Assembly: GCA_036365455.1 (NCBI GenBank)
Contig: JAWQUS010000016.1
Location: 18,189,001 to 18,253,000 of the forward strand
Source: Macrosoma leucophasiata
Lineage: Eukaryota > Arthropoda > Insecta > Lepidoptera > Hedylidae
Direction of reading: 5' to 3'
Length of the DNA stretch: 64,000 bases
Every line of letters begins with the position of its first letter. Positions within the stretch are counted from its first letter, which is position 1. Positions 1-10,462 of this stretch are shown piece by piece. The notes beneath the pieces were generated by a model, which was given only the letters and a program-made list of their open reading frames with translations, was not told the DNA's origin and made no database searches. Position numbers and translations under genes: made by a program.

Positions 1-555
1 AAAAAAAAACGTATATGTTCATTCATCTTTAAATCTAGTCGGAAGCTGGATGAAGTGAGATTTTCGTGTATTCATAATTTAAATATCAATTTGTTTTGAA
101 TATGAATACATTTGGAATTCAACTCACGCCGCAGGGGTGAACAACATTAAAATAGCCCACCCTTATATTCATCGTGAACTCGCATACAAATAAGAGGAAT
201 GAGGACGAAATAAAAGACGTAATCTTGAACTCTCGCATTCCTGTGAGGATGTGTACGGTTTCGTTTATAACGTAGGTACCTAAGTAATGAACGCGTATCG
301 AGCAGTATCATTGTATTTAACTCGTATTTTTCGGATCTCTTTGCGTAATTGCAAATAAATGTTTACTTTGTCTGTATACACCTATGAATAATTATTTGGG
401 AAGAAGACAATAGGTTAGGATCCCACTGCAGAATCATTGCGTTCATCCAGATATGCTGTAAACTTATTTTTTACGCATATTTATAATCTAGATAATATAC
501 AGGTGTCCGCGGTGTGCCGTAGGCTACAAAACACAAACAACGATGATATAAAAAA
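1..555. other. Unassigned AT-rich non-coding DNA
   Basis: No open frame, RNA gene or repeat shared with the rest of the window is seen. It probably belongs to the first coding intron of l(2)gl, whose first coding exon lies to the right on the minus strand (inference). Confidence 0.5.
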
Positions 556-1148
556 AAACCGGACAGGTGCGAGTTCGACTCGCGTGGTGAGGGTTCCGTA
601 ATTTAAATAAATATTTTCGAAAATATTACAGATTTAAAATGCAGAGACATAGCGGTTACGGTGGTACCGGCAGGGGGGGTTATTTTATTAAGAATTTTCG
701 ATTTAATTTGAATACTCAAACTTCTTATAGGTTTTCCAGTAATCTATAGGCAAAGAACTATTTTCCACATATGGGGGGAATGGTCAATTTTCGTCGTTTT
801 TCTTAAATAACTTTAAATTTGTTTATGCAAAAATTATAAAAAAAATATATATGAGATGCTGACAACAACCTCTTTCATTTGATATGTCACACGACACAGT
901 TTACGAATTATTTTTTAAAATTTTTCTGATTTACCCTCCGAAAGTGGCCCCCCTGTTTAAAATTTATTATTTTACTTGACGTGTTCATCTTTGGGTCACC
1001 AATTTACATATATTCATCAAATTCCAACTCAATCGGTCGAGTAGTTTCTGAGCAAATTGGCTGTGACAGACGGATATACAGACAGACAGACGCACGAGTG
1101 ATCCTATAAGGGTTCCTTTTTTCCTTTTAAGGTACGGAACCCTAAAAA
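556..1148 (+). mobile_element. Family K repeat, long copy
   Basis: It opens with a GTGCGAGTTCGACTCGCG block followed by GGGTTCCGTA and closes with a run of CAGACAGACAGACG and AAGGTACGGAACCC. This order, with GGGTTCCGTACC in opposite orientations at the two ends, is a common interspersed repeat of Lepidoptera (remembered, not searched). Related copies are at 37297-37498, 38340-38905 and 52130-52665. No protein is encoded and the class is not settled. Confidence 0.6.
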
Positions 1149-2465
1149 GCCTTAAGAGTAGTATGGAGATATGAAATATTTCCTTACATATAGAGCAGAT
1201 TTTCTAAACGACACGAAGAATCTTTCCTTGATCATTATAATAGGCAGCTGTTACTTCTTTATGCATACGCTCCACTAACACTATTCACACTATTTTTTTC
1301 ACCCATAACGAACTGATGCAACACACATTCACAACGAATAAACAATTCGCACACACACGGGGTAATACGCGAACAAATATTAGTGATCAAATACAACTGA
1401 GATAAGATCGCGAATATAAAGGCATGGACGCTACAACGGTGTGAATGAACCCGAAAACTTGTGCTTATCGTCCGGCGACTTGGTTGAACTGCGGAAATAT
1501 AAAAATTAGATACAAATAAAACCATCAACCAGGTGGGATTGGGCCGGAATTATAACGGTTTCACGTTCGAATACATTTTAGAAGACCAGCGAAACTGACT
1601 CGATCAATCTTATAAGAGACAACATCGCGCAAATTCCGAATACAGTCGTTAGCATTAAATAACCTGCCTACGAAACTGGAGCTTAACACTTCATCAGTAT
1701 CAAGTTTAGCGTGGGACTAATAGAAATATACATAAAATATAGAAAAACGTAGAGATACACCTAGGAAGTTTTTATGTCTGGTAATGGGTGTGGTGGACTT
1801 GGGCATCTTTCTCTAAGTGCTAACGTGTGTAAATCGTCTTATTAAAGGCAATTTACATGAATGAATAACCTTTATGTATCAGTTATTATATAAACCTGTT
1901 TTGGACAGTTATAAAATTTGCAGAGGCCCAGGAAGACCGAAACATTCAGATGAAATAAGTAAATAAACTTTATAATGAAATAAACGTTTACTAACTTTTT
2001 TGTTATTGCAGTTATTTCTCTTGATGTTATATCGCTACGACAAGTAAATTAAACCGTCAATTTACTGTCTCAGATCTGTATAAAATGTCCATTCTTTTCG
2101 CCATTCAAATACTTTAAGTTGTGAAATGCGATTTAAACGCAGATTTAGGCGCGTGGGCGACACAGGAAACGCCCCGGCATTTTGGAGCGCTTCAGCAATC
2201 GCAAAATTCCTTGCAGTAGTGACACTAAATTGGCGATATGTGGAGCAAGTAGGAAGCCGTGGGAGACGCTTCATTCAGGCAATGACGCGGCCTAATGGAG
2301 GTTAAGATGTTTGCCCTCAAGTGATGAGCATCGCGCCTCGTTTGACGCATGTGTGCCACAGTCAAATTGGATGAGTTGCTACATTCTTGCCTCTGACAGC
2401 TTAATTTGTAGAAATTTGTAGAAACATTTATGTTATTGATGTATACTTATATTTATATAGACCAA
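1149..2465. other. Unassigned non-coding DNA
   Basis: No gene is recognised. Small open frames on the minus strand at 1259-1528 and 2062-2274 have no familiar motifs. The segment 2090-2290 has higher GC than its surroundings but no splice-bounded coding frame. Confidence 0.4.
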
Positions 2466-2721
2466 CTAGCTGACCCGGCAAACTTCGTATTGCCTCACTA
2501 TGAAATAATGTGTCAAAGGTTTGATAGATACGGACTATTTGTATGGGAAAATGAAATTGTGGTTCTTACTATTTCCCTTCAATTTCTTAATATTTTCTTA
2601 CCTTTTAAACCTTCTTTGGACTTCCAAAAATCATTCAAAACCAAAATTAGCCGAATAGGTCCAGCCGTTCTCGAGTTTAAGCGAGACAAACGAACAGCAA
2701 TTGATTTATGTACATATATGA
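2466..2721 (-). mobile_element. Family H short element, Helitron-like ends
   Basis: On the minus strand the element ends in GCCGGGTCAGCTAG followed by T. The body matches 18771-19018 along its whole length and 31061-31155 in its 3' third. The other end has decayed. H elements begin with TC after an A and end with CTAG before a T, which fits Helitron end rules, although no clear 3' hairpin is present. Confidence 0.6.
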
Positions 2722-2879
2722 TAATACTTACATACATATATTCAAATTAAATAATAATGTTTTGATCAATGAAGCACAAATAAGTAAAAAACAGGATTAA
2801 TTTCACTGTATTATCTTCATACATTATAATATGAATTTAATTTACACTTCAGTCTATGTAACACGTGGCCGGCTATGCT

Positions 2880-3305
2880 AACACCAAAAATTTAAAAAGT
2901 GGAAATAATTGAATTATACGGTATTTCGTTCACTACAAAATAAATTTAATTAATTTTATAGCGTCAACAACACGTGGTAATTATGCTGTTAAAATGTAGC
3001 TTATATGACACGTTTGTAATTTACCATAGCAGCGCCATCTATTGATTACTTACTCAACCCAGTCGAAAGGTATCGACATCTGTTAGAATCATTTGGAGTT
3101 AACAGATAATTGTGACTGTCAAATAATAATAGACAAATAATTAGCAATAAATTAAAATTGCGACTATAATTTGAGATTTAAACTATCCTATCTCTCAAGT
3201 TGGATCGAACTGCACATGGTGTGCGAATTTTATTATAATCGGTTAAGTGGTTTAGGAGTCCATTGAGGACAAACATTGTGACACGAGATTTATATATATT
3301 AAGAA
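2880..3305 (-). mobile_element. Degraded H/J-like repeat
   Basis: It includes a CAGCGCCATCTATTG motif near 3030 and, at 3195-3305, the stretch with 'atcggttaagtggtttaggagtc' style spacing (broken here) and a TATATATATTAAGA end typical of short lepidopteran interspersed repeats. No coding potential. The borders are estimates. Confidence 0.3.
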
Positions 3306-3396
3306 GATTGTTTCGTTTTTTAAGACGTAAACTATTGTAGCTAGTCAATTTGGGTAATGGAAGGCCAGATTATAAATCGTTGAGTGAACACTAGGT

Positions 3397-3495
3397 ATGT
3401 TCTCCCGTAATGACGCACGAGACTATTGTGGGTATATTTGAGAAAGGCATTAGTCCAGCAGTAGACGCTTTTCGGCTGAAGTGAAGATACGGTAA
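3397..3495 (+). mobile_element. LINE 3' end fragment (family M tail)
   Basis: The stretch matches 25230-25275 (CTCCC.TAATG, GGGTATATTTGAG.AAGGC) and carries the RTE-type 3' motif GTCCAGCAGTAGACGCTTTT followed by CGGCTGAAG. Such ends, close to 'cccagcagtggacgtc...cggctgatgatg', are typical of 5'-truncated lepidopteran LINE copies. Confidence 0.5.
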
Positions 3496-4137
3496 TGTTA
3501 ATTGTTCCATGTTTCATCAATTTTTATCTAGATTTTACTTGAGATGAGAAATGAATCATTACATTTGTCAAAATTACCTTACCTCTGTTGGGATACGGTC
3601 CATTTACCATAAAGGGTGTGTGTGTTGATACCAAATTGAGCTCAACACAGGTCTAGAGTTCTAGTATGAGTGACTAGTGAACCGAAAAGTTCAGTGACCG
3701 TATAATAACTGCAACCGCTAAATGCGCTGCTAATTTTTTGTTAACATCCTCCTAATTCGCGGATACATTACTATACGATATATTTATATACTACGGATTT
3801 GAATAAGCAGTTATATTACATTGATGTATATATGTACTATGTATTAATCAATTGTGTGATGGAATTCAGTGTCGGAGTTCGAGGGCATACCTATATGGGC
3901 AATAGGCTACGCCTTCTGGCTAAACCAAAAATTCTGAACAATATCTTGAAACGTAAACTTATAATGAAAACATTTCCAAATTCATCGATTAACAATATTA
4001 TTATACAGTTTTTTCAGTTAGACTAGTATCAGGCAAAGAGCATCAGATTCAGAATGGCCTGAATACGCGCAAAGGCGACAAATCGCGTTAAGAGGATACC
4101 CAAAAGTTTGTATCCATTATATATAATATTGACTATT
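3496..4137. other. Unassigned non-coding DNA
   Basis: AT-rich sequence with no recognised gene or repeat. The open frame at 3799-4026 has no known motif and low-complexity composition. Confidence 0.4.
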
Positions 4138-4441
4138 ACCAGAGGGTAGCATAATCCCAAGTCGGAGCTTGCGGGCGTAGGCACCACCGCATTACCTAAT
4201 ATATCTGCCGCCAATGGCAGTGTTCAACACGAGCGTAGGTATACCGGAGATAAGTACGATACGATCCGGAATAACAATCTCAGAGGTTTCATCATCAAAA
4301 CACTTTAGAGTCTTGTTGATATCTGAAGGCAACGCACCTGAATTTTAGACCTCAGGTTTTAGTGCAGATAGAGATTTCTAGGATGCAGTATTCACTTACC
4401 ATCAATGTGAACTGCATTTTTGCTACCACCATAACATAAAA
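4138..4441 (+). mobile_element. SINE B, decayed full-length copy
   Basis: The order of blocks follows the SINE B consensus: GGAGCTTGCGGGCGTAGGC, CACCACCGCATTACCTAAT, an eroded middle, then CATCAATGTGAACTGCAT and a CATAACATAAAAAAA tail. The middle shows many substitutions, so it is an old copy. It is followed after a few bases by a Penelope-like fragment. Confidence 0.65.
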
Positions 4442-4445
4442 AAAA

Positions 4446-4660
4446 TCCGCCCGTGACCACGGTAGCTGGAAAGCAACCGAAACTTCGGGTGAGAGAGGAA
4501 GTTGGGCGTAATGTATACCTACGCGAGAAAATTCGCAAATATAATTTCTACAAATGTATACACTCGCGAAAATCTGCGAAAACGTTATAAAATAGATAAT
4601 CTAGAACATCAAGATAATTATTACTTCGACACACCCTATTCTAAATATAGCATTGAGAAA
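4446..4660 (+). mobile_element. Penelope-like element 3' fragment
   Basis: It starts with the conserved block CGTGACCACGGTAGCTGG followed by ACCGAAAC.TCGGGT, also seen at 15637-15675 and, shortened, at 58889-58922 directly behind a Penelope-like coding end. Downstream come two related stretches ending in CGCGAGAAAATTCGC and CGCGAAAATCTGCG. Assignment rests on the 58.5 kb copy. Confidence 0.5.
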
Positions 4661-4918
4661 CTTATTCCTCACGATGATATCTGCTGCTATTTTCCACCTC
4701 AACCCGCGCCCCAACACGCGATAGCAACAACGAACTTTTATAAACTTTTCCCATTTAATTGGTAGCTACACGTGCTCAGTTATTCCGAATTCAAGTGCAA
4801 TCATGAAGTCTGGTTAGTATCATTCAGTCTGTGTATATTGTATTGGCATTCCTTGGATTTATTTACACTATGGGCCGCGGATTGTAGGCCAACTTATGCC
4901 CTTTTTACACGGCCTCTA

Positions 4919-5205
4919 TATTTATATAAATAAGAATGAATCGCTAAATGTACTGCTAAGCGCAAAACTCAAGAACGGGTGGACCAATTTTTATAAAAGA
5001 AAAAAATAGATAGGCGCGCGGAAAATTATGCATTTTTAGAAAACTTAACCATCATATTAACTTTTGCAATGTAAACAAAAATTGTATTGACATAATGGTC
5101 AGTTGCAATTATCGTTTTAAATAGATGAATAGGTAGAAATGGATGATCAATGGCATCAAATTAGGTACAAGTAACAATCCCCATTGGACCCGCGTGAAAC
5201 CGGTC
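4919..5205 (+). mobile_element. H/J-like repeat, degraded
   Basis: The start (TATATAAATAAGAATGAATC, then CTCAAGAACGGGTGGACC) resembles the 5' part of the H/J elements, which carry 'ctcgagaacggctggacc'. The remainder is eroded. No coding sequence. Confidence 0.35.
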
Positions 5206-5227
5206 AAAATAAAAATAAAGAAAACAA

Positions 5228-5541
5228 TTAACATTATTAAGGGTAAAAGCGACTTCTTTACGATATTCAATAAACTGAAAAGTTTATTATATCGGTTGCC
5301 TAACTAGCATAGTTGGTAATAGATGGCGCTGCTGCTACCATAAAGCAATGCAATAGATGTGAAGGAAAGATTTGACAAATCGGGCAGGGCTTCAGTAGCT
5401 CAATTGGAAGAGCGGCTGGACTAGATTCCCAGTAGGTCGCGAGTTCGAGTCTCGCCTGAAGTCAATTTTTTCTTTACATTTTTCTTTAAAAATAAAATAT
5501 ATTTCACAAGCATGTGTTAATGCGAAATAATATAAAACAAT
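5228..5541 (+). mobile_element. SINE L monomer with tRNA-like core
   Basis: It is flanked by a perfect 12 bp direct repeat TAAAGAAAACAA (5216-5227 and 5542-5553), so it was inserted by target-primed retrotransposition. Layout: about 160 bp of unique L sequence with a TAGATGGCGCTGCTGCTACC motif, a tRNA-like core at 5389-5462, then an 80 bp tail ending AATAATATAAAACAAT. Other L copies at 27.5, 43.0 and 59.7 kb are dimeric or inverted. Having the tRNA-like part inside rather than at the 5' end is unusual for a SINE. Confidence 0.8.
5389..5462 (+). tRNA. tRNA-like core of SINE L (not a functional tRNA)
   Basis: A cloverleaf can be drawn: acceptor GCTTCAG with CTGAAGT, D arm GCTC/GAGC, T arm GCGAG-TTCGAGT-CTCGC with a good B box. 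The anticodon arm pairs poorly (CTGGA against CCCAG) and the loop would read AGA with T at position 37, unlike a working tRNA. The same core recurs in every L copy, so it is the SINE promoter region and not a tRNA gene. Confidence 0.6.
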
Positions 5542-5553
5542 TAAAGAAAACAA

Positions 5554-6065
5554 GTAAAAATAGAAGACTAGATTTTATTTAAAAGTTTTAAATACTTTGT
5601 TCATTATTGTTCCGTTCCGTCTTTTCAGAAGCAAAAGCATTAAATTTATTATCACTTACACTTTAGTTGCCGTCATTACCTACAAGCTAACTTAAAAAGT
5701 ACAAATAAGTGAAGTGAAGTGAAATGTAAAGATATTTTTTTTCTTTTAATTTATGTACTTCTCTAGTAATATATTTCATGTAGGCTTGATTATGTAACAA
5801 AAATTTTAAATACTCAACTTTCATATGAATGGAGTTGGTGGATCATTAGTGGAGTGAATCGTCTCGTATAATGGCTTAGGTAATGTTTATTAAAACATTA
5901 AGACAGCGAGAAATTATAGGCTTGCCCTTAAGTTCTTCGATAATAGCCATTGATGGCGTCTATTGTGGACCATGACGATACAAACTGCTTCAAGGGCGTT
6001 GTCTTTTAAATGGCCCGTAGACTCGTGTTAGCTGTGATTGACACGAAAATCAGCAGCTAATGACA
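5554..6065. other. Unassigned non-coding DNA
   Basis: No gene or shared repeat is seen. It contains a short GAAGTGAAGTGAAATG run near 5710 only. Confidence 0.4.
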
Positions 6066-6240
6066 TGGATAATGGCCCCGTAATAACTATCACAGAGACA
6101 TAACAACTGAAGTCTCAGGGGTGGCAACGCATCTGCATTTTGACCTCGGGTCTTTGTGTGGTTGTATATAGATTTCAGTCGTGACTTAACATAAATGAGA
6201 ACTGCATGCTTGTTTGCCACCTTCATTACACAAAACAAAG
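6066..6240 (+). mobile_element. SINE B subfamily II, 5'-truncated
   Basis: It carries the subfamily II diagnostic CCGTAATAACTATCACAGAG followed by GTGGCAACGCATCTGCATTT and the shared 3' block AACTGCATGCTTGTTTGCCA with an A-rich tail. The 5' half is missing. Confidence 0.75.
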
Positions 6241-6439
6241 AGACAATGCGACTGTTATTATAAGGTGATACGGTTTTTAGTTTTATGCGGGTTGTAGATA
6301 GAAAATCTTAGTTAAGTTAAGCTCACTTGTCTGATAGTATAGTATAGTTTGCAGTCTGCACATAAGTATGAAAAACTACGTCAGAAGACTAAAACACTAA
6401 TCATCGGTAATATAGTAGCGTTCGAGTGACGAAGCTATC

Positions 6440-7083
6440 TGTCGCCAAACGATAGTGTTCAGCGTTATCTTGATCCGGATATGTCCAATTTCTATCACAG
6501 CGGTACAGAAGTTTGCAAAACAAGAAGTTAAAACAGAAATAGAATAGAAATAGAAATAGAATTTGACGACCCGGTTAGTCCAGCGGTGTGAAACCATCGT
6601 TTGATTCGAAGGGTCGCGGGCTCGATCCCCGCACCGGGACAAATATTTGTATGGCCTACAGATATTTGTTTCGGGTCTGGGTGTTTGTGTATGTGTTGTA
6701 TGTGTACAACGGAACCCACGACACAGGTTTATACCTACTGTGGGGCTGTGAGTGTAAGCGTATTTTATTAAAAAAAAAATAAATAAGTCCAGATTTTTCA
6801 AAGACTTTCGTTTTTCAGAAGCAAAAGTATTAATAATGTAGTTGCCAAACAGTAGACTTCAGCGCTATCTTGATCCTGATTATTCCGGATAAGTCCAATT
6901 TCTATCACAGCGATACAGAAGTTTGCAAAACAAGAAGTAAAATAAAATAGAAATAAGACCAGTTTTTTTAAAGACTTCCATGTTTTTCGGAAGCAAAATC
7001 ATTAATAATGTAATCGCCAAACGGTAGACTTCAGAGCTATCTTGATCCGGATTAATCCGGATATGTCCAATTTCTATCACAGC
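6440..7083. repeat. Tandem repeat, period about 172 bp, split by a SINE
   Basis: Three units share GCCAAACGGTAGACTTCAG-type starts, a TTGATCCGGATTAATCCGGA core and GTCCAATTTCTATCACAGC, followed by a purine-rich AAATAGAAATAG tail. The GTCC of the last two units lie at 6893 and 7065. SINE A (6565-6779) is inserted in the purine-rich tail of the first unit. Reverse-strand open frames here are artefacts of the repeat. Confidence 0.75.
6565..6779 (+). mobile_element. SINE A (tRNA-headed)
   Basis: The head GACCCGGTTAGTCCAGCGG contains an A box (TAGTCCAGCGG) and the B box GGCTCGATCCCC (GGTTCGATCCC in other copies), closed by ACCGGGA. The body has ATTTGTATGGCCTA and TTGTTTCGGGTCTGGGTG, and the end TGTGAGTGTAAGCG then an A-rich tail. 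Copies: 16389, 28387, 45327 (plus), 32256 and 50228 (minus). Confidence 0.85.
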
Positions 7084-7711
7084 TAGAGTTGCCAGGCGTC
7101 CGGATAAAGCCGGACATAGGCTTTTTACATTTCTTAAATGAGCGAGCGCCGAGCACAGCCGAACGCTTCTATAGCGGGTGTCCGGCTAAACTTGATGGTC
7201 TGCCCGGCTATTAAGTTTATCGACCTGCAACCAAATCACAGCGATAGAAAATAGATCTTAGGAGTCGTCACCGCATCTTCAGACAGATACCTATATTTTT
7301 ATATTCATAAGCTATATTTGCCATCATCGATTTGAAATGTATGCTTGTTTGCCCCATTCTAAATCACACCTACACCGCTTAGCTCCAGCACTAAATCTCT
7401 AGCATTCGAATTTTAAATGTTTATTTTTTCTTTTTGGGTGCATCACGCTAGTAAGTATGACTAATAGAATTCAAGCCGTAAGAAAAGAGTTATTCAAACT
7501 CCATAATCGATGCGAGTGCATTTATAAAGTAAGAAAAACCGTACAAAAAAGCCAGGCTGTATTAACAACGTAAGTGGAATGTGGTCTTGTCGGTGTTATA
7601 CAATAGATATAGATTTAGTACGCTTTTAGATCTGTTCTTTGGTGATTCTAACTACGTTTCGTTTTGAATTAAATTTTCAGATAAAAATCTAAAGTTGCTT
7701 TCCTCTTCTTT
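7084..7711. other. Unassigned non-coding DNA
   Basis: The first 150 bp (TTGCCAGGCGTCCGGATAAA and onward, with several CCGG words) may be the end of the neighbouring tandem array or another MITE. The rest shows no gene. Confidence 0.35.
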
Positions 7712-7949
7712 TTGTATGTTATGGAAGTGGTTAACAAGCATGCAGTTCACATTGATGTTAAGTGATGACTGCAGCCTATAGACACTTACGAGAAGACTAA
7801 GGTCAAAATGCAGATGCGTTGCCACCCCTAAGACCTTAGTTATGTCTCTGTGTTAGTTATTACGGAGCCGAACCCTATCATTTGGCGGCAGATAGATAAG
7901 GTAATGCAGTAATGTCTACGAGTGTCTGCACTGGAACTCTACCACCAGT
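7712..7949 (-). mobile_element. SINE B subfamily II
   Basis: Near full length on the minus strand: 5' end ACTGGTGGTAGAGTTCCAGT at the right, then ATCTATCTGCCGCCAAATG and GTAATAACTAACACAGAGAC, ending at the left in CCACTTCCATAACATACAAA. The GCCGCCAAATG and TAACTA.CACAGAGAC words mark subfamily II. Confidence 0.8.
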
Positions 7950-9029
7950 GATAAATTCATAAATATATGAATAAGAGGCAGAGCAGCTTGTCGCGAGGTG
8001 AGTAGCAACACCACCCTCCACCATCATCTCCAGTTCCTCCGAGAGAACTGGGCTCCGCCTCGTTCGCCGTGCAGTCGTACGGCCAGACTGAGTATCAGGT
8101 CTCTCACCTCTGGCTTGCCTTCATTGGCCGGTCAGAGTGGGGCGTTAGAGGTATGGCATTTGCATAAATTTAGATAATAACCGTTATCAAAAAAAATTGC
8201 ATGGGCTATATATACACTCGTGGGTGGAAGCGACTAATGGCGTAATAGTGAGGAAGTTCTCATAGAAGCTTCTACGTGTTGGACTGGACTCATGTCCCCG
8301 CGCCAGTCTTACAAAGCTCTGGGGTTGAAATTGGACCCCGTGCTATCGAGAGCCATATAATAATTGACCTATAAGTTGAACATGTTATTAAAATCTACTC
8401 TATCTAAAACACTAAATTTAACATACCTATTTAAAACAATGTTATAACATTATTGCAAAAGTTCCCAAAGCAGATTCAGGTATTTAAAGCTACCTGCGCG
8501 TTATACTAAAATTAGCTCTTTTTAGGTCAACCCTTCTTGGAAAGGGGCGGACTTGAGTTATGGACAGTATTTAAGTATACAGTTTAGTTTGAGGTTAATA
8601 AAAAAATCACAATAACAATCTGCTAGAATATCGTCGATGCTATCGTAGGCGCCAAGAAATTAATTGAAACAGCACCAAAGCGATCTAGTTCGGCGGTCAA
8701 TCAGATGTATTAGTCTTATTGCTATTCAAATTAAATTCTTACGAACTTAAACATGGGTGACAAATTTGTCTTCTAGACTTGCTGGCGAAGGACTTTCAAT
8801 AGGTAGGTACTTAATGATTCGGCACTGTGTGTTTACAAACACAAGTTATTCCTCTGAATTCAGTAAGTACCTACTGTACGCACAAAAATGTCACTGAGTG
8901 AAGTTGCCTCGGTAAACTTAGCTCCAGTCTCCTAACCTCGCAATGCTCACACAGTCGAAAAAAAAGGTTTCAATGTTGGCCTGATGAAAACTAACTACTG
9001 ATTTTATCTCCTCGCGTATCCTCTCTAAT
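7950..9029. other. Unassigned DNA with one GC-richer open stretch
   Basis: The segment 7983-8163 is GC-richer than its surroundings and open on the plus strand for about 60 codons. It contains no motif I can name and no splice site frames it. It may be a piece of an old transposon. The remainder has no gene. Confidence 0.3.
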
Positions 9030-9163
9030 GGTCGAATACTCAAACGTCACTCAATTTTAAGCAACTGTCAAATGTGCACTATCTCTATCGTTTGAACGTG
9101 TTTTATAAAGACAGAACACTTTTAAGTCCCACTTAGATTTGCGTGACGTTTGAGTATTAGGCC
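9030..9163. mobile_element. Short MITE, family U
   Basis: A 134 bp unit with inverted ends GGTCGAATACTCAAACGTCA and the matching TGACGTTTGAGTATTAGGCC. A second copy at 12996-13128 is about 93% identical over the same length, which fixes the ends. No coding sequence; superfamily unknown. Confidence 0.8.
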
Positions 9164-9273
9164 GTAAACTATACAATTGCCTTCTTCGAAGCGACTTGTA
9201 ATTAACTTCACAGGCGCTTTAAATTTTGCGCAAAGTGTAAGTAAGGTAGATAAACTGCCTACCCACTAAAAAA

Positions 9274-9426
9274 TATTGCACATCGAGCTTAGGAAAGAGA
9301 CGATCGTCTATTTTTAACTACGTCTCATCTCTATTACACACTGCAAACGTAAGCACTGATAGTGCGGCATATTATATGTAGGTCAAAATTTGATCAAAAC
9401 GGTTAACTAACGTCGCTTAATGCTTT
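9274..9426. mobile_element. MITE D fragment
   Basis: Begins with ATTGCACATCGAGCTTAGGA and continues to AACGGTTAACTAACGTC, matching the mariner-like MITE D best seen at 21324-21654. One arm is lost. Confidence 0.6.
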
Positions 9427-9433
9427 ATGTATG

Positions 9434-9645
9434 TATCTTCACGGCAGGTCCCTAACGGGGTAGGCAGGAAGTGAGGAGCGCCAGATATCCCGGTCCCGAA
9501 ACACCTCCCGTGCCTCATACCTTCATCATTCTCTTCATACATGCAAGCCGATTCCTGAGACTTATGATCCCATCATCAGACAGAACTCGACCTATTGGTA
9601 GATGGTAGATCAGTCTTGGCCTTTTGGGCCTCTGCAACCATCCAT
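9434..9645 (-). mobile_element. LINE R, 3' end with decayed RT C-terminus
   Basis: Read on the minus strand it resembles 44935-45149 and 35765-36045: a 'GxPxKPRLIYHL' type stretch, DQINRxxSDxG, then a WRS-type ending just before the untranslated GGGACCTGCCGTGAAGATAC. These are the last residues of a non-LTR reverse transcriptase ORF and its 3' UTR. Stops and indels make it a relic. Confidence 0.55.
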
Positions 9646-10117
9646 ACATTCATTTTCCCAGCAGTGTCACAGCTTCGAAATGGCGTGTTAAATTAAATTA
9701 TTGAACCAAATGTATCAAGCGAAACACGACAATAAATACATCGCCTAGGCTCTCTCACATCATTCTAGCACTGAATAAATTAATGTACTTATAGCATTGC
9801 GTGTTACAAAATTAAACATTAGCCACCGCCCTAATTCCCGCAGGTGTGGTCATGTCAGTCTGTTACCAAGAAACAATATAGGGTTACACTATACGCTATA
9901 TCCGTAACACTACAATGTTTACCGTTACAAAGTAATATATCCGCAATGTCGATCGATATGAAACGGGTACTGGAACAGTTCCTGACGTGTACCCGACGGT
10001 TCCCAGTACTGGCAATACTCAAAGGATAGCAACAGAACCAGATACAGAATAATATTAATAATTCGTATGTAGTGTGCCTATATTCCAAAGATTTCCCGCA
10101 CAGTCATAACAGCTAAG
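9646..10117. other. Unassigned non-coding DNA
   Basis: Contains an imperfect inverted pair (GGGTACTGGAACAGTTCC and GGTTCCCAGTACTGG) around 9965-10015. No gene recognised. Confidence 0.35.
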
Positions 10118-10250
10118 GCCTCTGCAGGTCTGGAGTGGTGCCTCACCACTGAATGTGACTGAAATCTCTGATTTTTATATGGCCATCCACGTGGTCATCA
10201 ATGTAAACTGTAGGTATGCTTGTTTGCCACTTCCATGACAAAAAACAAGA
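10118..10250 (+). mobile_element. Old SINE B 3' half
   Basis: The words GGAGTGGTGCCTCACCACTG, CATCAATGTAAACTG and GCTTGTTTGCCACTTCCATG align to the SINE B 3' half. The divergence is high. Confidence 0.5.
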
Positions 10251-10366
10251 TTCATTGCCTTCATCAATGTGATTATTAATAAATCAGTAATTTAAGAATT
10301 AGGTGAAAAAGTCGGCAAGTAGAATTGCAACTTAAACCATACAGGGTGAAGAGTTAAAGCTTAACC

Positions 10367-10462
10367 CCCTTATTCATAAACGTATTTTAGCTAAAGTATT
10401 GCTAATCTCACCTTTAGCATTCTATAACTACAAGGTATCTAATGTACGTTTATGAATAAGGG
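10367..10462. mobile_element. 96 bp MITE with perfect 18 bp inverted ends
   Basis: The ends CCCTTATTCATAAACGTA and TACGTTTATGAATAAGGG are exact inverted copies. A related end (CCCTTATTCATAAAC) occurs at 27425. No coding sequence. Superfamily not settled because no clear target duplication is visible. Confidence 0.75.

Noticed and set aside
1910..1965. AT-hook or retrotransposon-like RGPGRPK reading after a TTGCAG acceptor-like site
   Set aside because: The open part is under 20 codons and followed by stops; no supporting exon nearby.
5389..5462. Functional tRNA gene
   Set aside because: The anticodon arm is mispaired and the same core recurs in all SINE L copies, so it is a SINE promoter region.
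6397..6801. 134-residue and overlapping open frames on the minus strand
   Set aside because: They cross SINE A and the tandem repeat; similar frames appear at every SINE A copy (16480, 28336) as shadows.
6440..7083. CRISPR array
   Set aside because: Eukaryotic context, only three long units and no short regular spacers.
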